64,000 nucleotides of DNA from Erythrocercus mccallii (GCA_013397435.1 VZRG01000004.1:1339560-1403559); one strand, 5' to 3'; numbered from the stretch's first letter, positions 35,801 through 49,600 are shown. The notes: generated by a model not told the origin, from the letters alone. A program made the numbers and translations.

Positions 35801-38800
35801 CCCAACATGGGTTATTGCGAGCTTGGGTGCAGTTTGCAGAAGCCAGTGCTGCCTTCGGTACTGTGATGCCTGCTCTGTATCTGCAGTCTCCCACTCCACC
35901 CAGCAGCATCTTCTAGTCCATGCTCCATCCACTGTCCCTTTCCCTATGGCCACTATCAGAGTAATAGCTGATAAAATAATGCTGGACTACAAAAGAAATT
36001 TCAGGAAAACTGTTTTGACTTTAGCTAATATAGTGGTACTGTCTTGCCTCTAACACCCAACCAACTGTGGACTTTGCACAGTTTGCACATTGGTGATGTT
36101 TCTGCCTCTGTCTGAATAAACATGTATGAATAAACACTGTTTTGAAAGTATTTCCACTCCCTACAGTATGCTCTGGTAGAAATAGTCCTGCCTCCCTATC
36201 ACTGCTGCCATGCTCTGGCTGTTTCGACCATCAGCATCCAGGAAGAAAACCCAGAAGAGGGAATTGATCTGAATTAGATCTATTCTGCTTCTCTGTACAG
36301 TCACCACATTAAACCAAAAGGAAAATTGTGGAAATATGGATGAACAGAGGGAGTGGATCAGAAACAAAAAGGGCAGTATCAGCTCTGGTGTCAATTAAAA
36401 CCACTTTAGAAACTACAGTGTAAGTTTCTCAAGAAACATTAGTGTCATAAAAAGATACTGGAGGCAGATTTCCAGCTTGCTAAGTGCATGCTTCATAGTA
36501 ACTATAAAAATTACATTATAAATTCTGAAGCTTTCAGGGAAGTCTCATAGAGGTCTCACACTGATCTGGGCAGGGAAGTGGGCCCTGAGGAGGAGAACAA
36601 CCCAAGAAAAAAAGTAAGAAGTATGGGGGAAAAGAAATGCACTTTTTTGTGGCTTTTTTCTGGCAGAAAGTGAGGGTAGGGAATGTTTTCTTGTGGTGCC
36701 TTTTACTTTACAAGCAGGAAGAACTCTTAAAAAAGTGCCTGCGTGTTACATTGGCACTGGAGCAGGTTTTTCATAAGGCGGTCATCAAGGGACTCCTGAG
36801 CATCACAACTCTGCAAGCTACTGAGACTAATATAGCTGGTTCCCCCAGCTTTCGTCTCGTCTGCCACTGCTTCTTTTTCCTTTGCAAATCTCTGCAACTG
36901 GCAGTGGGATCTTTCCTTTAACAAACCCTGCATTCTTGGACCTTACCCCAGTGCATTTCTGTCTCATTTTCAGACAGCCATATATAAGTTTGCTAGTACC
37001 TAGTAAATGCTGGATTGATGATTGAATTTTTCCTAGGCATAGGTCAGGCTGCATAAGAACTGCTTTATGAGTCATGGTAGAGGAGGCTGAATGGGCTTGT
37101 CAAGCTGAAAGAGAGACACAGTGACTTAACAGGCAGCAGTAAACCTGCTCTTCTACACCAGCAGGCTGGACTCCATAGTCTCAAGTGGCCATGCACCATC
37201 TTGGGCTGGATGTCTGCTGTCATTGCTTTACAGCTAGGTTTGGTAGACTTTAAAGTCTTCCCTTATGTGAGGAGGCATGTGTAGCTGTGAAGGCAGCAGG
37301 AAGGGAACACGTGTCCCAGTCCCAGCAGCACCACCACAGCAGGGAAAGCCCCTGTGCAGATGTCCTCTGTGACTTTGTGAGCAGCATTTGGAAATAGCAC
37401 TGGCTGAGAACCTCCTGTGCAGTGTCACTGACACCTCCCGTGTAAGGAGGGCGACCTGGATCTTTCTGTTCTGCAGGACCTCCCTGTCTAGTGTAGCAGC
37501 AAATAAGGAACACAGAGGTCCTAAAAGTCACCTTACCTAACCAGAAGTACCAAATCCATGGGCGAGGTAGCTGTGCTTCAGCACTGTCAGTCATTCTTTT
37601 CTTATGACTCTGGGAACTCTATGAAGCAGATGTGAAAGGAACAGAGGCAGTGATGAACATAAGCTATGTGAACTCCACATTATGTATTGTGATAGTAGAT
37701 GGTGGTGTGAGCAAGCAGTATTATAAACAAAGGGAATGTAAGTCTAGTGAATGCTGCTTTCAGAATGTTTGCTTGCTGGCACAGTAACTGTAAAAAAAAA
37801 AGTAAGGCATTAGTTTTCCGTAAAAAAAACCCCTAAGCGAGAGAAACATCCTACCGAAATCTGGGCAATACACAAGCGTCAATGCGTGGACAAGGCATCA
37901 GAGGATCCTGGTACTGGATACCAAGCCAAAGGCTTCTGCTCGGGAGGGGAGCATTAGCGTGTGACCATTAGCAATCTGAGATTGAACAGGCTTAAATCTG
38001 GTACCTCAGGTGATCTGGTTCTGTGACAGTCCAGCACAACTGTCAATTACAATCTAAATCTTTTTATAATGATTCCTGCTTTTTTGACTGCAGTGTTCTG
38101 GTTCAAAGTATGAAAAGTAAAATATTTTCTGATTGTATAAATAGTGTTGAATGCTTAAATCTGTTTCTGAATAGAGAAGTTTTGTTCATATTGGAAAGAC
38201 TTTTTCAAGTATGCTTCAGCTATGCAAGGGTTTTGTGTGAACAAGGTGTCTCCTTGTTCTTCCCCAAGCAACTTGAAGTGAAGAGCAGTAAAGAGAGTGA
38301 CAAGCTTTACAGACTACAAGAGACATGGGAACAAGAAAATTGGTGGAAGAAAAGCAATTTTGTGAGGAAGTTTCCTTTTATTTGTTGTTGCAATGAAGTA
38401 GAGAGGAGTAAAAAGAAGCAAGGTCTGCATATGTGATACTTTGAACATTGCCAGAGTAAGAGAAAAGACTCATAAGCCTGCTTATGCTTTCCTCTCTCCT
38501 TTGCAGCATCTAGCTGTAGTCTTTCCTTGGTAATTAGTTCAGCATTTCTGAGAAAGACGCCTTTTATGAGAAAATAGGTAGGAAAGTCTGAAATAGTTCA
38601 ACAGTCTTAAATAACAGAATATCACTATTCTATGTCAGTGTAAAAAATATTTTGGATGTGCTTTAGAGATTTCCTCATTCTGGCTGAATCTAGTAAGGTA
38701 AAAGGAGATTAGCAGACACTATCCCTTTATCAAGTATCATTTATCAAAGTACTTGGTGATGAGAGCCAGGGTCTGATTTTGTAGGTCTAATCTCAGAACT

Positions 38801-39129
38801 GACAATCTGTGTTAATTCTTACAGAGAAGCTGTGAAAATTCTGTTTCAGGTTATTTTTTCAGTGCAAATAAGATTTTCTTTAGAACTCTGTTCTAAAGAA
38901 AAAACTGTTCTAAAGAAACTCTGTTCTAAAGAAAAATCTGGGCAACCCCCCTGCATTTTGTCATATTTAAACTCTCTCTTAAGAATTGATTACTGGGGGT
39001 GGGTTAACATGATGCAATTTTTGAAAGATTCCAAGACAGGCATGTTGGACAGCAGATGCCTTAAGCAAGATACTGTTCCTGGAAAATTAGTAGAAATTAT
39101 GTAATATGATGTAATAATTAGCAGACATG
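32829..39129. other. Intron 1, 6.3 kb without recognised gene or large repeat
   Basis: AT-rich with moderately GC-richer patches (35,280-35,960; 36,540-37,640) that might be old repeats. A CpG-dense pocket lies at 37,830-37,965 (see findings), and a three-copy tandem repeat at 38,888-38,936. The 137-codon ORF at 38023-38436 lacks any recognised domain. Confidence 0.55.
38888..38936. repeat. Tandem repeat, three copies of a 16-17 bp unit
   Basis: CTGTTCTAAAGAAA starts at 38888, 38905 and 38921. The spacing is 17 and then 16 bp. Confidence 0.85.
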
Positions 39130-39620
39130 TCAATAAATGTGATGTCCTGAGGATCAGTTAATGCAATGCTATAATGGAAAGTCTGATCTCACAAACTTAC
39201 TTAAATTCTTTGAAGAAGGTGACAAAATACATTTGTTATAATCTGGCTGAATTTTCAAGTGGTGTATCCCATGATCCCTTACTTAGAAGTTTTAAAGAAT
39301 CCAAACAGCTTTGGGAAAGAGCGAGAGTCCATTGCATGCAGAAGTCACTGGTTTAAAGATGGTTATGGATATGGATGGAAATAAAGAGACAGTTTTCACA
39401 CTGGTTGAAGGTTACTGATAGAGACCCAGACAGATGAGTGCTAGGACCTCTGCTGTTGAATGTGAGGATAAATAATATAGAAAAGATGGTAATTAGTGAT
39501 ACTACAAACAGTGCTCACTGCAAAAGGATTTTATGAGACACAGTGGTGGATATAAAATTCAATATAGCTAAAGCTGAAAGTTTCACATGGTTGGGGGAAG
39601 AAGAGGGTCCTAAATTTATA
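39130..39620 (+). mobile_element. Possible very old LINE fragment (CR1/L3-like)
   Basis: Read forward, pieces such as VSHDPLLRSF and VLGPLLLNV are in the order of the 'SKAFDTVSHDLLL ... GSVLGPLLF' stretches of a non-LTR reverse transcriptase, then an ISDTTNSA piece where the ADDT motif should be. Similarity is faint; a profile search is needed. Confidence 0.35.
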
Positions 39621-42600
39621 TAGAATATTATTTTCATCATTATTAAAGTTTATAAACAAGATCTCAAGGTTCTATTAAAAACTCTGAAGAAAATTAGCTT
39701 AGTCCATAATATCACTTCAAAAAATAAATGAAGTGTCACAGTAGAGGCTATGCTGCCATGATGTGAATCCGTTCATTTTGCATGTCCTAAATTAAAAAGG
39801 TGCTGGTGGCATTGGAAATAGATCAGAAAAAGCAGAAATAATCCTAAAAATAGCACAGAATCAATTTCTTCAGAATTAGGGCTAATCAATCTGTAAAAGA
39901 GCAAAAGATTGGTATGACATAAGGGTGATCACCTGTAGAAGGTGATGTGACAGAAGTCTCTAAAATCACAAGTACAATGGAGAGAGCAAATATGAAAAGT
40001 TTTCTTTGCTGTCTGCCTCTCAGTCCTTGTAGGCAGTTAAACTGAAATTTAACAAATTGCCAGTTAAAACCAGATATTTCTTCACAATGAATAATGAAGC
40101 TGTGAAATTTCAGGATGCTCTGTCTGTTAAAATTTTCCATAGATTTGGGGAGGTTTTGAACAAAATAGTGGAAGAAAAATGCAGTACAGGTTATTAATAT
40201 AAACCTAGCATATCTACCTCAAAAATTCATCAAGTGGTAAATTGCTTGAGACTGGGAGAAGTATCCATCTGTTCTTGCCCAGTTTTTGTACTTTTCATTG
40301 GTACACTCTGCTATTAACTCTGGACAAGGAATGAGATGAGAAGACAAGGAATTATCTGATCCAGTATAGCCATTTATTATGTTTACAATACTTGAAAACA
40401 AAATGGGAAATAAAAATGCATATCTTGGTAACAATGAGCTTTTAAAAGAACTGAAGTTATATATTGTCTGATTGATTATTTATATGTGACATCTCAAACA
40501 AATAGAAATTTAGCTGAAAACCAGATATGAAGCTGTTTTATGAACACCTTCAATAAATTTTATTAATTATTAAAATGTTGACATATAAATAGTAGAAGTG
40601 GTAAATGAGATAATTAGATTATCTAGCTATCATTAATAACGTTTGAGTATGTGTACAATGAAAATAATTTTCAGCTTGCCTTAGCTAACGTCTTGAAACA
40701 GAATTGCTGTTAGGGATCAAATTCTTTCAAAGTAGGAATAAACTAGTTTCTTGCCCATTTAGAGTCTTAGGTATTTATTCCTAAGCAAAATTCAGATTTA
40801 TTTTTGAAGATTAGCACTTTTTTTTTACAAGTCAGTCTGAAGTAACTTCCAAAACAGCAGAGAATTCTTAACAGTCTTTGTCAGACCTAATTTTTAATTT
40901 ATGCTACAATCCTTCCAAATCTACAGAGCTGAAAAAAACCCTGTAGATTTTGCTTTTTAGTTTTAAAAGGCTTGTTTCATATTTTTGTCATTCCTCTTTT
41001 TTAAGTTGTGCAATGGAGCTATAAGAAGTTAAAGGTTTTACTTTCATAAGCTGTTGTAGAAGCCAGGTAATTTTTCAGATTTCCAAACTGAAAATCAATT
41101 GAACCCAGAATCTCAAGAACACATTGGCTCTGAGAATCTATTACAGCTTTTTAAATATTGGACACTGTGTATGAAAACAGTAAGAAGACTCATCAGTAAA
41201 TATAAGTGTTGAATGAAGAATTCAGATTTCAGGACAAGATCAACCACTAAGTTGCTGGACTAAAGAAATTTCTTCCCTTGGCAGATTATTCATTGTCTAA
41301 TTTAGCTTTTTACAGCTCTTTCTGTAATAAATAGGACTGACTGCTCTTGGAAAATATAATGGATTCTGTGAATTTCTAGGTTGGCAGTCAAGGAAAACGT
41401 TTTGTAGCATGCAGAAGCAGCTGAATTTAACAGGAATCCAACTCCTGCAGGTCTAACATATTTTAAACTCATTTTGGTGTTTCCACAGAATTCCTCTGGA
41501 GAGAATATCTGAGATTCTACCAGAAGTTCAGCACCATCCTGATCCTTTCTAATTAGTTAATCTCAATCTTCCTAAGTGCAGGGATAGGAGCCCTTATTGC
41601 CAACAAGGATTCTTTATCTCTCAGTACCTAAAACTTGCTCTCTTCTCTGGAAAATCATGGACTGTTTCACAAGTCTGGGCACTAGTTTTCATCTAGAATC
41701 TGCTGGTCTACATCTTTATCTTTTGCTGTATCAAGTAGCCATTTACCTAGGTCAGACGTTGCTTTGACATAATAGTTTTGGATCATCAAGTTTGGCTGAG
41801 ATTGTATCTTGCCTCAGATACCTTTGAGCTGCCTTCTTGTCTGCCTGCCTTTAGCTTTTAACATAACCACAGGACGATGTCCAAAGAGATGTCTGGTTTT
41901 GGTTTAATCCACTAGTATGAAAATTGCTGTTAAAGTTGAATATTGTTAAAATACTTTGACGGATGAATAATTTGATTATATAGACTATGTGAAGTATGAC
42001 GTAGTCTGTGTGCTAAATGAATAAAACAAAACCATTCCTAGCATTCTACAACTGTATTGCAATAATTTAGGATGAAAATTTACTTGCAAGATGGTTAGCC
42101 TTAGTACAAATGCCACTGGATTTCTTGGAGCACAGATGCTTTTTTATCATTATGACACATTTCTGCATGAACAGAGGGGGTTTTGTTTTCATGCATAATA
42201 AGAAATTGAAACAGTGGATGCAATAGTGAAATGTTCCAGCAGACACAAGATGTATGAACTTGGTGACCTGGCTGTTGTGGTTCAGAATATAAAGAATAGG
42301 GTTTATATCAAAGTTTTGATATTCAAGAAAGACTGTAAGAGATAAATGTAACAAGACTTCTAAAAGAATGATTAAAAAAAAATTACGTCTGTGATTCTGT
42401 AATATTCTTTGGGTGTGTGAGCTGAAGTTTACACCAGGCAGGAATGAACAGAAAACTCCCCAGCTGATGCTCCCAAACTTCTCAGCAATATTAGCTGTGA
42501 AAAATAAAATTAAAAAAGTATAAAAAATAAAATTAAAAATTCTTTTATTCTATGATAGAATTATTTTTTTCAGACTACTTCTTGAAAATCTTATACTAAG

Positions 42601-42829
42601 ACTGTGTAATGTTCTGTTTCATGTAATTCTGATGCCAGTGGGTCAGATTTTGCAAGGTAGGAGACTCTGGTACCTTGCATTTCTCCTTCTTCTGTTCCTT
42701 GCCTTACATGGGAAAAGTCAGTAACAATCAGTTCTACAAAGAACAGCAGTCATTTGTATTGTAATAGTGTCTGCATCAGTCCTAGGTATCTTGAGTATGT
42801 TAGTAGGAGAACTGATAAAAGAAGTAATA
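39621..42829. other. Intron 1, AT-rich, no gene seen
   Basis: Long AT-rich stretch. A small duplicated A/T piece lies at about 42,498-42,540 (AAAAATAAAATTAAAAA twice). Nothing else recognised. Confidence 0.6.
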
Positions 42830-43395
42830 GAGCTGCATGGCCAGCAGGTCAAGGGAGGTTACCACCCCTCTGCTCAATTCTGCTCTTGTGAGATGCCACT
42901 TGGAGCACTGTGTCCAGCTCTGGGGTCCCCAGTACAAGAATAGACCTGTTGCAGTGAGTCCAGAGGACTGTCACAAAAATGGTCAGAGGCCTGAAATTCC
43001 TCTCCTATAAAAAAATGCTAGAAGGGTTGGGTTGTTCAGCCCAAAGTAGAGAAGGCTCTGGGGAAACCTTGTTGCATCATTTCAATACTTAAAGGGGGTT
43101 CTGTAAAAAAGATGGAGGCTTTTTACCAAGGCCAGTTTTGTCAGGGCAAGAGGCATTGACTTTAAACAGAAAGAAGTAGATGTGGATTGGACCTAAGGAA
43201 GAAATATTTTATGATGAGGGTGGCAAGGCACTGAAACAGATTCTCCAAAGCTCTATGATTGGAACTGTTCGAGCTCAGGCTGGACAGGACTTTGAGCAGC
43301 CTGGTCTACTGAAAAATGTCCCTATCCATGACAGAAGCGTTGAAAATTTTGATCTTTAAAGATTCTTTCCAGTACAAAGCCTTCTGTGATTCAAG
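42830..43395 (+). mobile_element. CR1 LINE 3' end copy
   Basis: Sense orientation. It follows the CR1 3' plan closely: GCATGGCCAGCAGGTCAAGG, TTCTGCTCTTGTGAGA, CACTTGGAGCACTGTGTCCA, CTCTGGGGTCCCCAGTACAA, then TTTAAACAGAAAGAAGTAGA, and ending TTCTGTGATTCA, the usual terminal motif. It is 5' truncated; moderately diverged. Confidence 0.92.
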
Positions 43396-46339
43396 CTGAG
43401 GTAATATTGGATTTCTTTAAAATCTTTATTCTCTTTCTGTTTTCTTTGGCTAGATGCTCATCTTAAAGCCAAAAATCATTATACAAGGTTGTGTTTCATT
43501 ATAATTACACTGGTGTCAAGAATAATCTTCCTAAATACAGACTGTATATGACATACTATAATTAAATTTTGTTATCCGTGGCCTTTATATAAATTGTTAA
43601 ACTGTTTGTGTGCAGTGAAAAAATCAGCCAAATATTTCAGCATAGGTGTTCTGGCAAAAGTTAAAAGTACTTCTTCAAGTTATGTGTTTGTTTAAATTAA
43701 TTTTAGATTAGATCCATTGTATCTTTCGCCATTTCCCTGCTAAAGTCAGAATTTTGCCAGTGGGTATATTAAACATTTTATCAGAAGTTCAGCAGTTACA
43801 GTTCTCCTAATTTTCTGGTGTACATAGGATGCAAGTGATGATCCTTGTTACTGCAGTTACCTGAATGGCTCATTCTTAGTTAGCAGTGATGACTCTTGAG
43901 ACTGTGGGGAGTCAGCACCATGGTAAGCAAGATGCTTGGACTAAAAAGAGTTAAATAGTTCCTGAAGTTGTCTCTCAGAAATGTTGTAAAATGCTTCTTA
44001 AATACTATGTAGAAAACATACTTTGTTAGAGGAATCCATCTCATTTTAGACACACAATGATCTCCCAGATTCTGTGTTTAGACCTTAAATGAATGTGTTG
44101 CTTTGAAGGAGTGCTGACTAGTTAAATTACCTCTTTGTTAAAAGGAAATTGATTTGTTCATTCATCTGAAAAAAAATCAAGATCTCTTTGAAAGATCAGC
44201 TGGGTCACATTGTCTTTTAGTTTACGTGGAACGAAACCAGCACCTAAGAATGCCTCCAGGAAACAATAAAAGTATGTGCATGTTTCTTTCTGGTCCGGTA
44301 CGTTTGTGAGCAGTGCTTGTCAACTGTCTCAGACAGTTGAATGTGCTTTCTTCACCCCCCTCTTGAAAACATAGAAATAGATAGTCTTTTCATGTAGTCA
44401 GAGTATATTTTACAAGATTTCATCCATATATATTCATGCTACTGCACTACACAGAGATTTAGTCTAGTCTTCAAAGTGTAGCTTGCTTAAGTGTAAGGAG
44501 GGAAATCTGAAAAAATTGTGTATTCTTTGAAATGGTGTGCAGTGTTCTTTTCAGTGCTTTAAGTTATTTGGGTAATAATAGAGAAATTACAGTAAGTGTT
44601 GGTTATTTTATTCAGAACATGCAACTTGCGGAACTATCAGCGGTCTACAAATAGAGCACCGGTTCTCTCAGTAGTATTGTTATGAACCAAGAGTCAGTGG
44701 TAATATACTGTAATTGTTGCTTTCCTCTGACATTTTCAAATACAGCATATTTTGTGAGATTGGATATTGAAAAATCTAGAATTATTTGTTTCCTCACCTT
44801 TTTACTTTATTTGAAGTACACTGCTGGTTATAAAACCAGTAAGTTTTATGTTGAAATGTACTGACTTAAGATATTCATTATTTCCAAATGAGACAGTATG
44901 CTTTTAGAAAGGAACAATGCTTATTATGTGCAGTCTTACTGTAGGTGCCTGACCTTATGTAGCTATCCTTACATTTGAAGATTTTCCTATAGGCCTCTTT
45001 CACATTTACAAGATCCAGTAAAAATATGGCCCTATGAACTGGTACTCTTGATATGAGAAAGCTTCCTCAAACTGAGAAACTTCTGCTTCAGGAAGATGCT
45101 AAAATTTCTAAATGTATAAGGGATTTTCAGATTTTACTGTGTAGTGTCCTCATGAGCATCCCTGTGATGCCTTCCTGTTTAATTTCACTTTGTGTGGATG
45201 TGCCTTGGCAGACAGTAAGTTTTGTTTTAATTCTATCAGTTTAACACCACTGAAAATGAAGTTGGCATTAAAGCTTTTGGCTGGTCAGATTCTACCAGAG
45301 GTTCTCCAGAAGGTTGGCTTTGGGCCCTCAGTTTCAGACTTGTTTACTTGTGCTAAGCTGAGCAAACATACTTGAAAAATACATCCTGCACATAGTCAAG
45401 GCCAGGGTCCAGGCACATTGCACCCTATAGAGATTGGTCAGTGAAGTTCCCCAGGAGGTTTTCTATAGTTCTTTATGTTGCCAGCTCCATTCCTCCTTTC
45501 ATATCCTAGCAGTGCTCTGTACCAGTACTGGTTGTCTTTACTCTCACTTTTTCTAGGCAGATCAGTCTGACAGACTTTCTGCCCTACACAGCACCAGTCT
45601 TTGAATCCCATCTGTCCCTTACGCTCTGAACTGTTGCCTTGTAACTCTAGGTGGTGGGTAGGTTTTTGTCTATTGAATCTGATTTCAGAGAGGGCACACA
45701 TTTGTCTTAAACAACAACCCAGCTCAGTTCAGTTAATCTCATATCTAAGCAAAGTGTGTTTGGATGTTTTTTGCAGAGAGGTTCCCATCCTCTGTGCATG
45801 TGCGTGTGAGGGTAGGGACCAACCAGAGAAGCAACATGGTGACTCAAGTGTGTTCGCATGCTGCCAGCATGGGAGGTGTTGCACTGGTTAGGAACATTAC
45901 CAGTCTCTGGTTCATATTCTTTAGTTTATGACTGATGCTAAGTGTCCTGAGAGTCATCAAGCTGCTGCTGCCTCTTTATGGAGGTACTGGGTGACACTTG
46001 TTCACTTCTTCGTGATGAAAAGGTGATGCTATTAGCATTGGCCTGTGACACAGAAGTCATTTTTATAGATCCTTAATAAACTGACAATGTTTTATGCGGT
46101 GTACCTAAAGTGTACTGTTACTTTAGTCAGTGGAACAGTCTACAGTGAGCATTTTATACTAAAACAGTGTACTTGGAATTATAATGCCAGAACTATGTCT
46201 GTCTGTAGCTTGACTTAGTCTAATAAAACATCAAACTTTTTTTGTGCTTCTTTGCCTTCTGATCTAGATAGAGAATGTCTTAGGGTGCTAGTGTTGGTAG
46301 ACTAGGTACAAATCTTTTAGATTTTAGATTTGAGTAGTC
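43396..46339. other. Intron 1, no gene seen
   Basis: AT-rich. Contains the perfect palindrome at 44321-44339. A GC-richer patch at 45,380-45,900 has overlapping ORFs on both strands (87 and 96 codons) but no recognisable domain. Confidence 0.55.
44321..44339. repeat. Perfect inverted repeat, 9-bp arms
   Basis: CAACTGTCT-C-AGACAGTTG. Each arm carries an E-box-like CAACTG/CAGTTG and a SMAD-type GTCT/AGAC element. Seen directly; the function is unknown. Confidence 0.9.
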
Positions 46340-46633
46340 TACATAACCTGCAGATTGAAGAGCTAGCCCTAAAACAGTTCTGTTGTATTTTATGTCTGGA
46401 ACCTAAAAATACCATCAAGAAGAATATCTTCACTTGGAGGGTCATTGGGCACTGGAACACACCCCCCAGGGAAGTGGTCATGGCACCAAGCCTGAAAGAC
46501 TTAAGAAACTTTTGGACAACACTCTCAGGTACATGGTGTGATTCTTGAGGTTATCCTGTGTAGGGCTGGGAGCTGGACTTCGATGATCCTTGTGGGTCCC
46601 TTCCAACTCAAGATGTTCCATGATTCTGTGATT
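46340..46633 (+). mobile_element. CR1-type LINE 3' end copy
   Basis: Sense orientation. In frame it reads NIFTWRVIGHWNTPPREVV and then APSLKDLRNF, the C-terminus of CR1 ORF2. It ends CTTCGATGATCCTTGTGGGT, then CCTTCCAACTCAAGATGTTC and CATGATTCTGTGATT, the bird CR1 terminus. Confidence 0.9.
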
Positions 46634-49600
46634 TCTCTTATATCACTTCCTAGAGTACAGCACATTAAGTTTCTAAGATTATTAAGGCCTTAAAAGACAG
46701 TTGCATTGGGCACAACTCCAGAGCGTTATCTGAATTTCACAGAACTTTGAGGGTTTTGTTGTTATTTTAAAAAAAATTCTACAAACATGAGGCCCTGGAA
46801 TGAATTTTGAAATGAATTTGCAATTACAGTTGAGACTAATGGATATTCCAGAGCATAATTATAGAGTGATTATTCTTTTGTTCCATCCTACTGAATTGCT
46901 GTTCACTAAAGAGGGGAAAAAAAAAAGGATACACCACAATAGATTGCTCTTTAACTTGTCCTGCTGGATGTTTTCCCCCCTACCTGCAGCAATGCAGTCT
47001 TTGTCCAGCTATCGCAAGGTACCTTTGATTTGGCTGCACAGTATCTTGTCTCTCCTGCCATGTGTGTATGTACCTACTCCAAGGTGGATTTACCAGATTT
47101 CATTTAAATGACGAATGCAAGTATCGTAGATGACACAATTAAAATGAATGTAGCAATTACTTTAGCTACATCTCTGCAGAGCTTTACTTAAACTGATTCT
47201 GGTCTATGCTGCAGCTGCCCCAGTTGCATCCCTTTAAATGCAACAGTGCAAAGAAAACCAAAGCCATTCTTAAAATCCTTTTTTCTCCACAAACTACAAT
47301 TGTGAAAGAAACGTGTCTGAAAGAAAATACTCCACCTGGATGAAAGTCTTTATGGCTGAGTCAGTAAGCCAAAGTCTCAAATTACTAAACTGAGCAATAA
47401 CTTTAACCTTCAACTTGTGGGTGCATATGCCAGCATAAAGAGATTGTAACCTAAGTTGCTAGACTCTCTATCCCACAAGCATATAAATGAGGAAATAATT
47501 AATTCTCTCACTAGCCCACACTATGTTTTATTCAAGTCAACTCTCAACATTATTGCCACTTTTCAGCCTTGGTATTTAAAGCATAGAGAATGTTATATTG
47601 GTGATCATTGTATGAAGGGTGAGATGTTGGCAAAGCAATTTTTTTTTGTTCTGTATTTTGAAATGTAACAAGAATTTGATAATGTTAAGTCCTATTCACA
47701 GAGGTTTAAAGTGACAGAGATGCTTTCATTATTTTCTGTTGATGACTTAGAACTTTTGGCACAAACTGTAGCATATTTCAGTGTATAAAAAAAATCCCTA
47801 AATACCACCACTCTTTCCTATAACCAATTCTCAAGCTTTACAAGTGCTTTTGTTACTTCAGACTTTGCAGAAAAGTTCTCCCAGATACAGGTATCCAGAG
47901 AGAACAATTTGTAATTAACTAAAATTTGACAAATCTTAAATATTTACTATAAAGATGTAAAAATTAGATTTAGCCTAATTTTTTCTGCTGCATCTTAATT
48001 ACAGGCATCTGTGCCATCCATACATAAAATAGGCGTGCACATTTGAATGCTTCATTCTTAATTTTTTCCTCCTGGTAAAGTGAGTTTTTTCGGTTTTTTG
48101 TTTTTGGTTTTTTGGTTCTTGGTTTTGTTTTTTTTTTACTTTATGTAGAGGGGAGGGTAAGAGAGGAAGAAGAGCACTAACCAGGGCTTTTCCTGCTGGG
48201 AGACAGCCTGGTATTCTGAGAGTTCTTGAACATAGCTTTTGACTTTCTTCATTTGTGTTAGTCTGTCCCAGAAACAAGGATTAAAGTTACCAACACCACA
48301 ATGTGATACTCATCCTGAGCATACAGGTCACAAGGCTTTCTCCCAAACCATGTTGTTGTTTGTGGTTCCCTTCTGCAAAAAAGTATGATTTATAATGTAG
48401 GAGAGACTCTCCAGTAAGCATTGTAGAAACTCAGCTTTTAAAAATTAGCTGTTTAACTGCAGTATCCAAAGCAAACAAAATAGCTACCTTTTGAGCTAAC
48501 TGTGCTTGAAACAGAAGATGCTTTCAGAATGCAATTTCAAAGTATTTCATACTTTCATCAAAAGCCAGGTGCTTTTGAAAAACAAGTATTTTTGATATCT
48601 TTTTATTATTTTTGTGTAACCAATTTGTTATCACTTGTCTTTTGAAGGGTTTAGAGGCCTTAATGTACACTAATTTCAGTTAATGTATTTTATTTTAATA
48701 ATACTAAGATTTAAGTATGAGGCGCTACGTAGTCTTACTTCTTTGATCTTGGCTTACTTAGCTTTTCCACAAGAATGTTCTTATAGTTTACATGACAGAC
48801 TGCTTAAGAAGTAGTTTTTAAGGTTTTTAAACTACAAATTGTACTTAAACTTTTTAAGGTTATACTCTAATTACAAAAGTGTTACCTTAAAAAAAAAGTT
48901 TGCAAATGATTATTAGCTTCAATCCTGATCTTTGCTCATTATATAAATAGTAGGGGTTTTTTGGTGCAAGAAATATATAGCATTTTCTTCTCATAGTTAA
49001 ACCTGAGTATTTTGTTACTGGTTTTGATAGATTTTCTAAGCAGTGTGATGTAGTACAGTCTGTCTCCCTTTTTTTCATTCCCCAAGGTTTAGAACAGTTG
49101 CTGTATCAACCCATGCTAGTCCTACATTCAGTAAGAAATTCTGCTTCAGTATTAAAGCAATTAAAATGTCAATTGAGAAAGGTATGGCATCTCATTGAAG
49201 ACTTGTGTATTCAGTATGTGGTTCCTAAATGAGTGTTAGACATATATTTCCAAAATACATACCTGGTCCCCCTTGTACAATATTTTTACCATTTTTTACA
49301 AATTTCTAGCAAGCACCCAGAAAGGAGGAGCTCCATCTAAAATCCCATGAAGTCATTGCTGTTGTTCTTCAGACTCACTTCTGTGAGGATGCCCATGGAA
49401 AAATCAATAGTAATTGGGCAGCTGGCGAAACTGCTCTCAGAATCTCATTGCTTCCTTGCTCTACTCATACCTTTCTTTATCAGCTCTTTTTTCATCTCTT
49501 TACTCAATCTTCAAGCTCCTATGACAGTGGCTGTCTCTGTTAAATTTTTTTACAGCTGTAATACCAAAGTGTTGCTAATAAGCCATAGAAATTACTATTT

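Noticed and set aside
38023..38436. 137-codon plus-strand ORF in ANKIB1 intron 1
   Set aside because: No family recognised and no clear promoter or splice context; compatible with chance.
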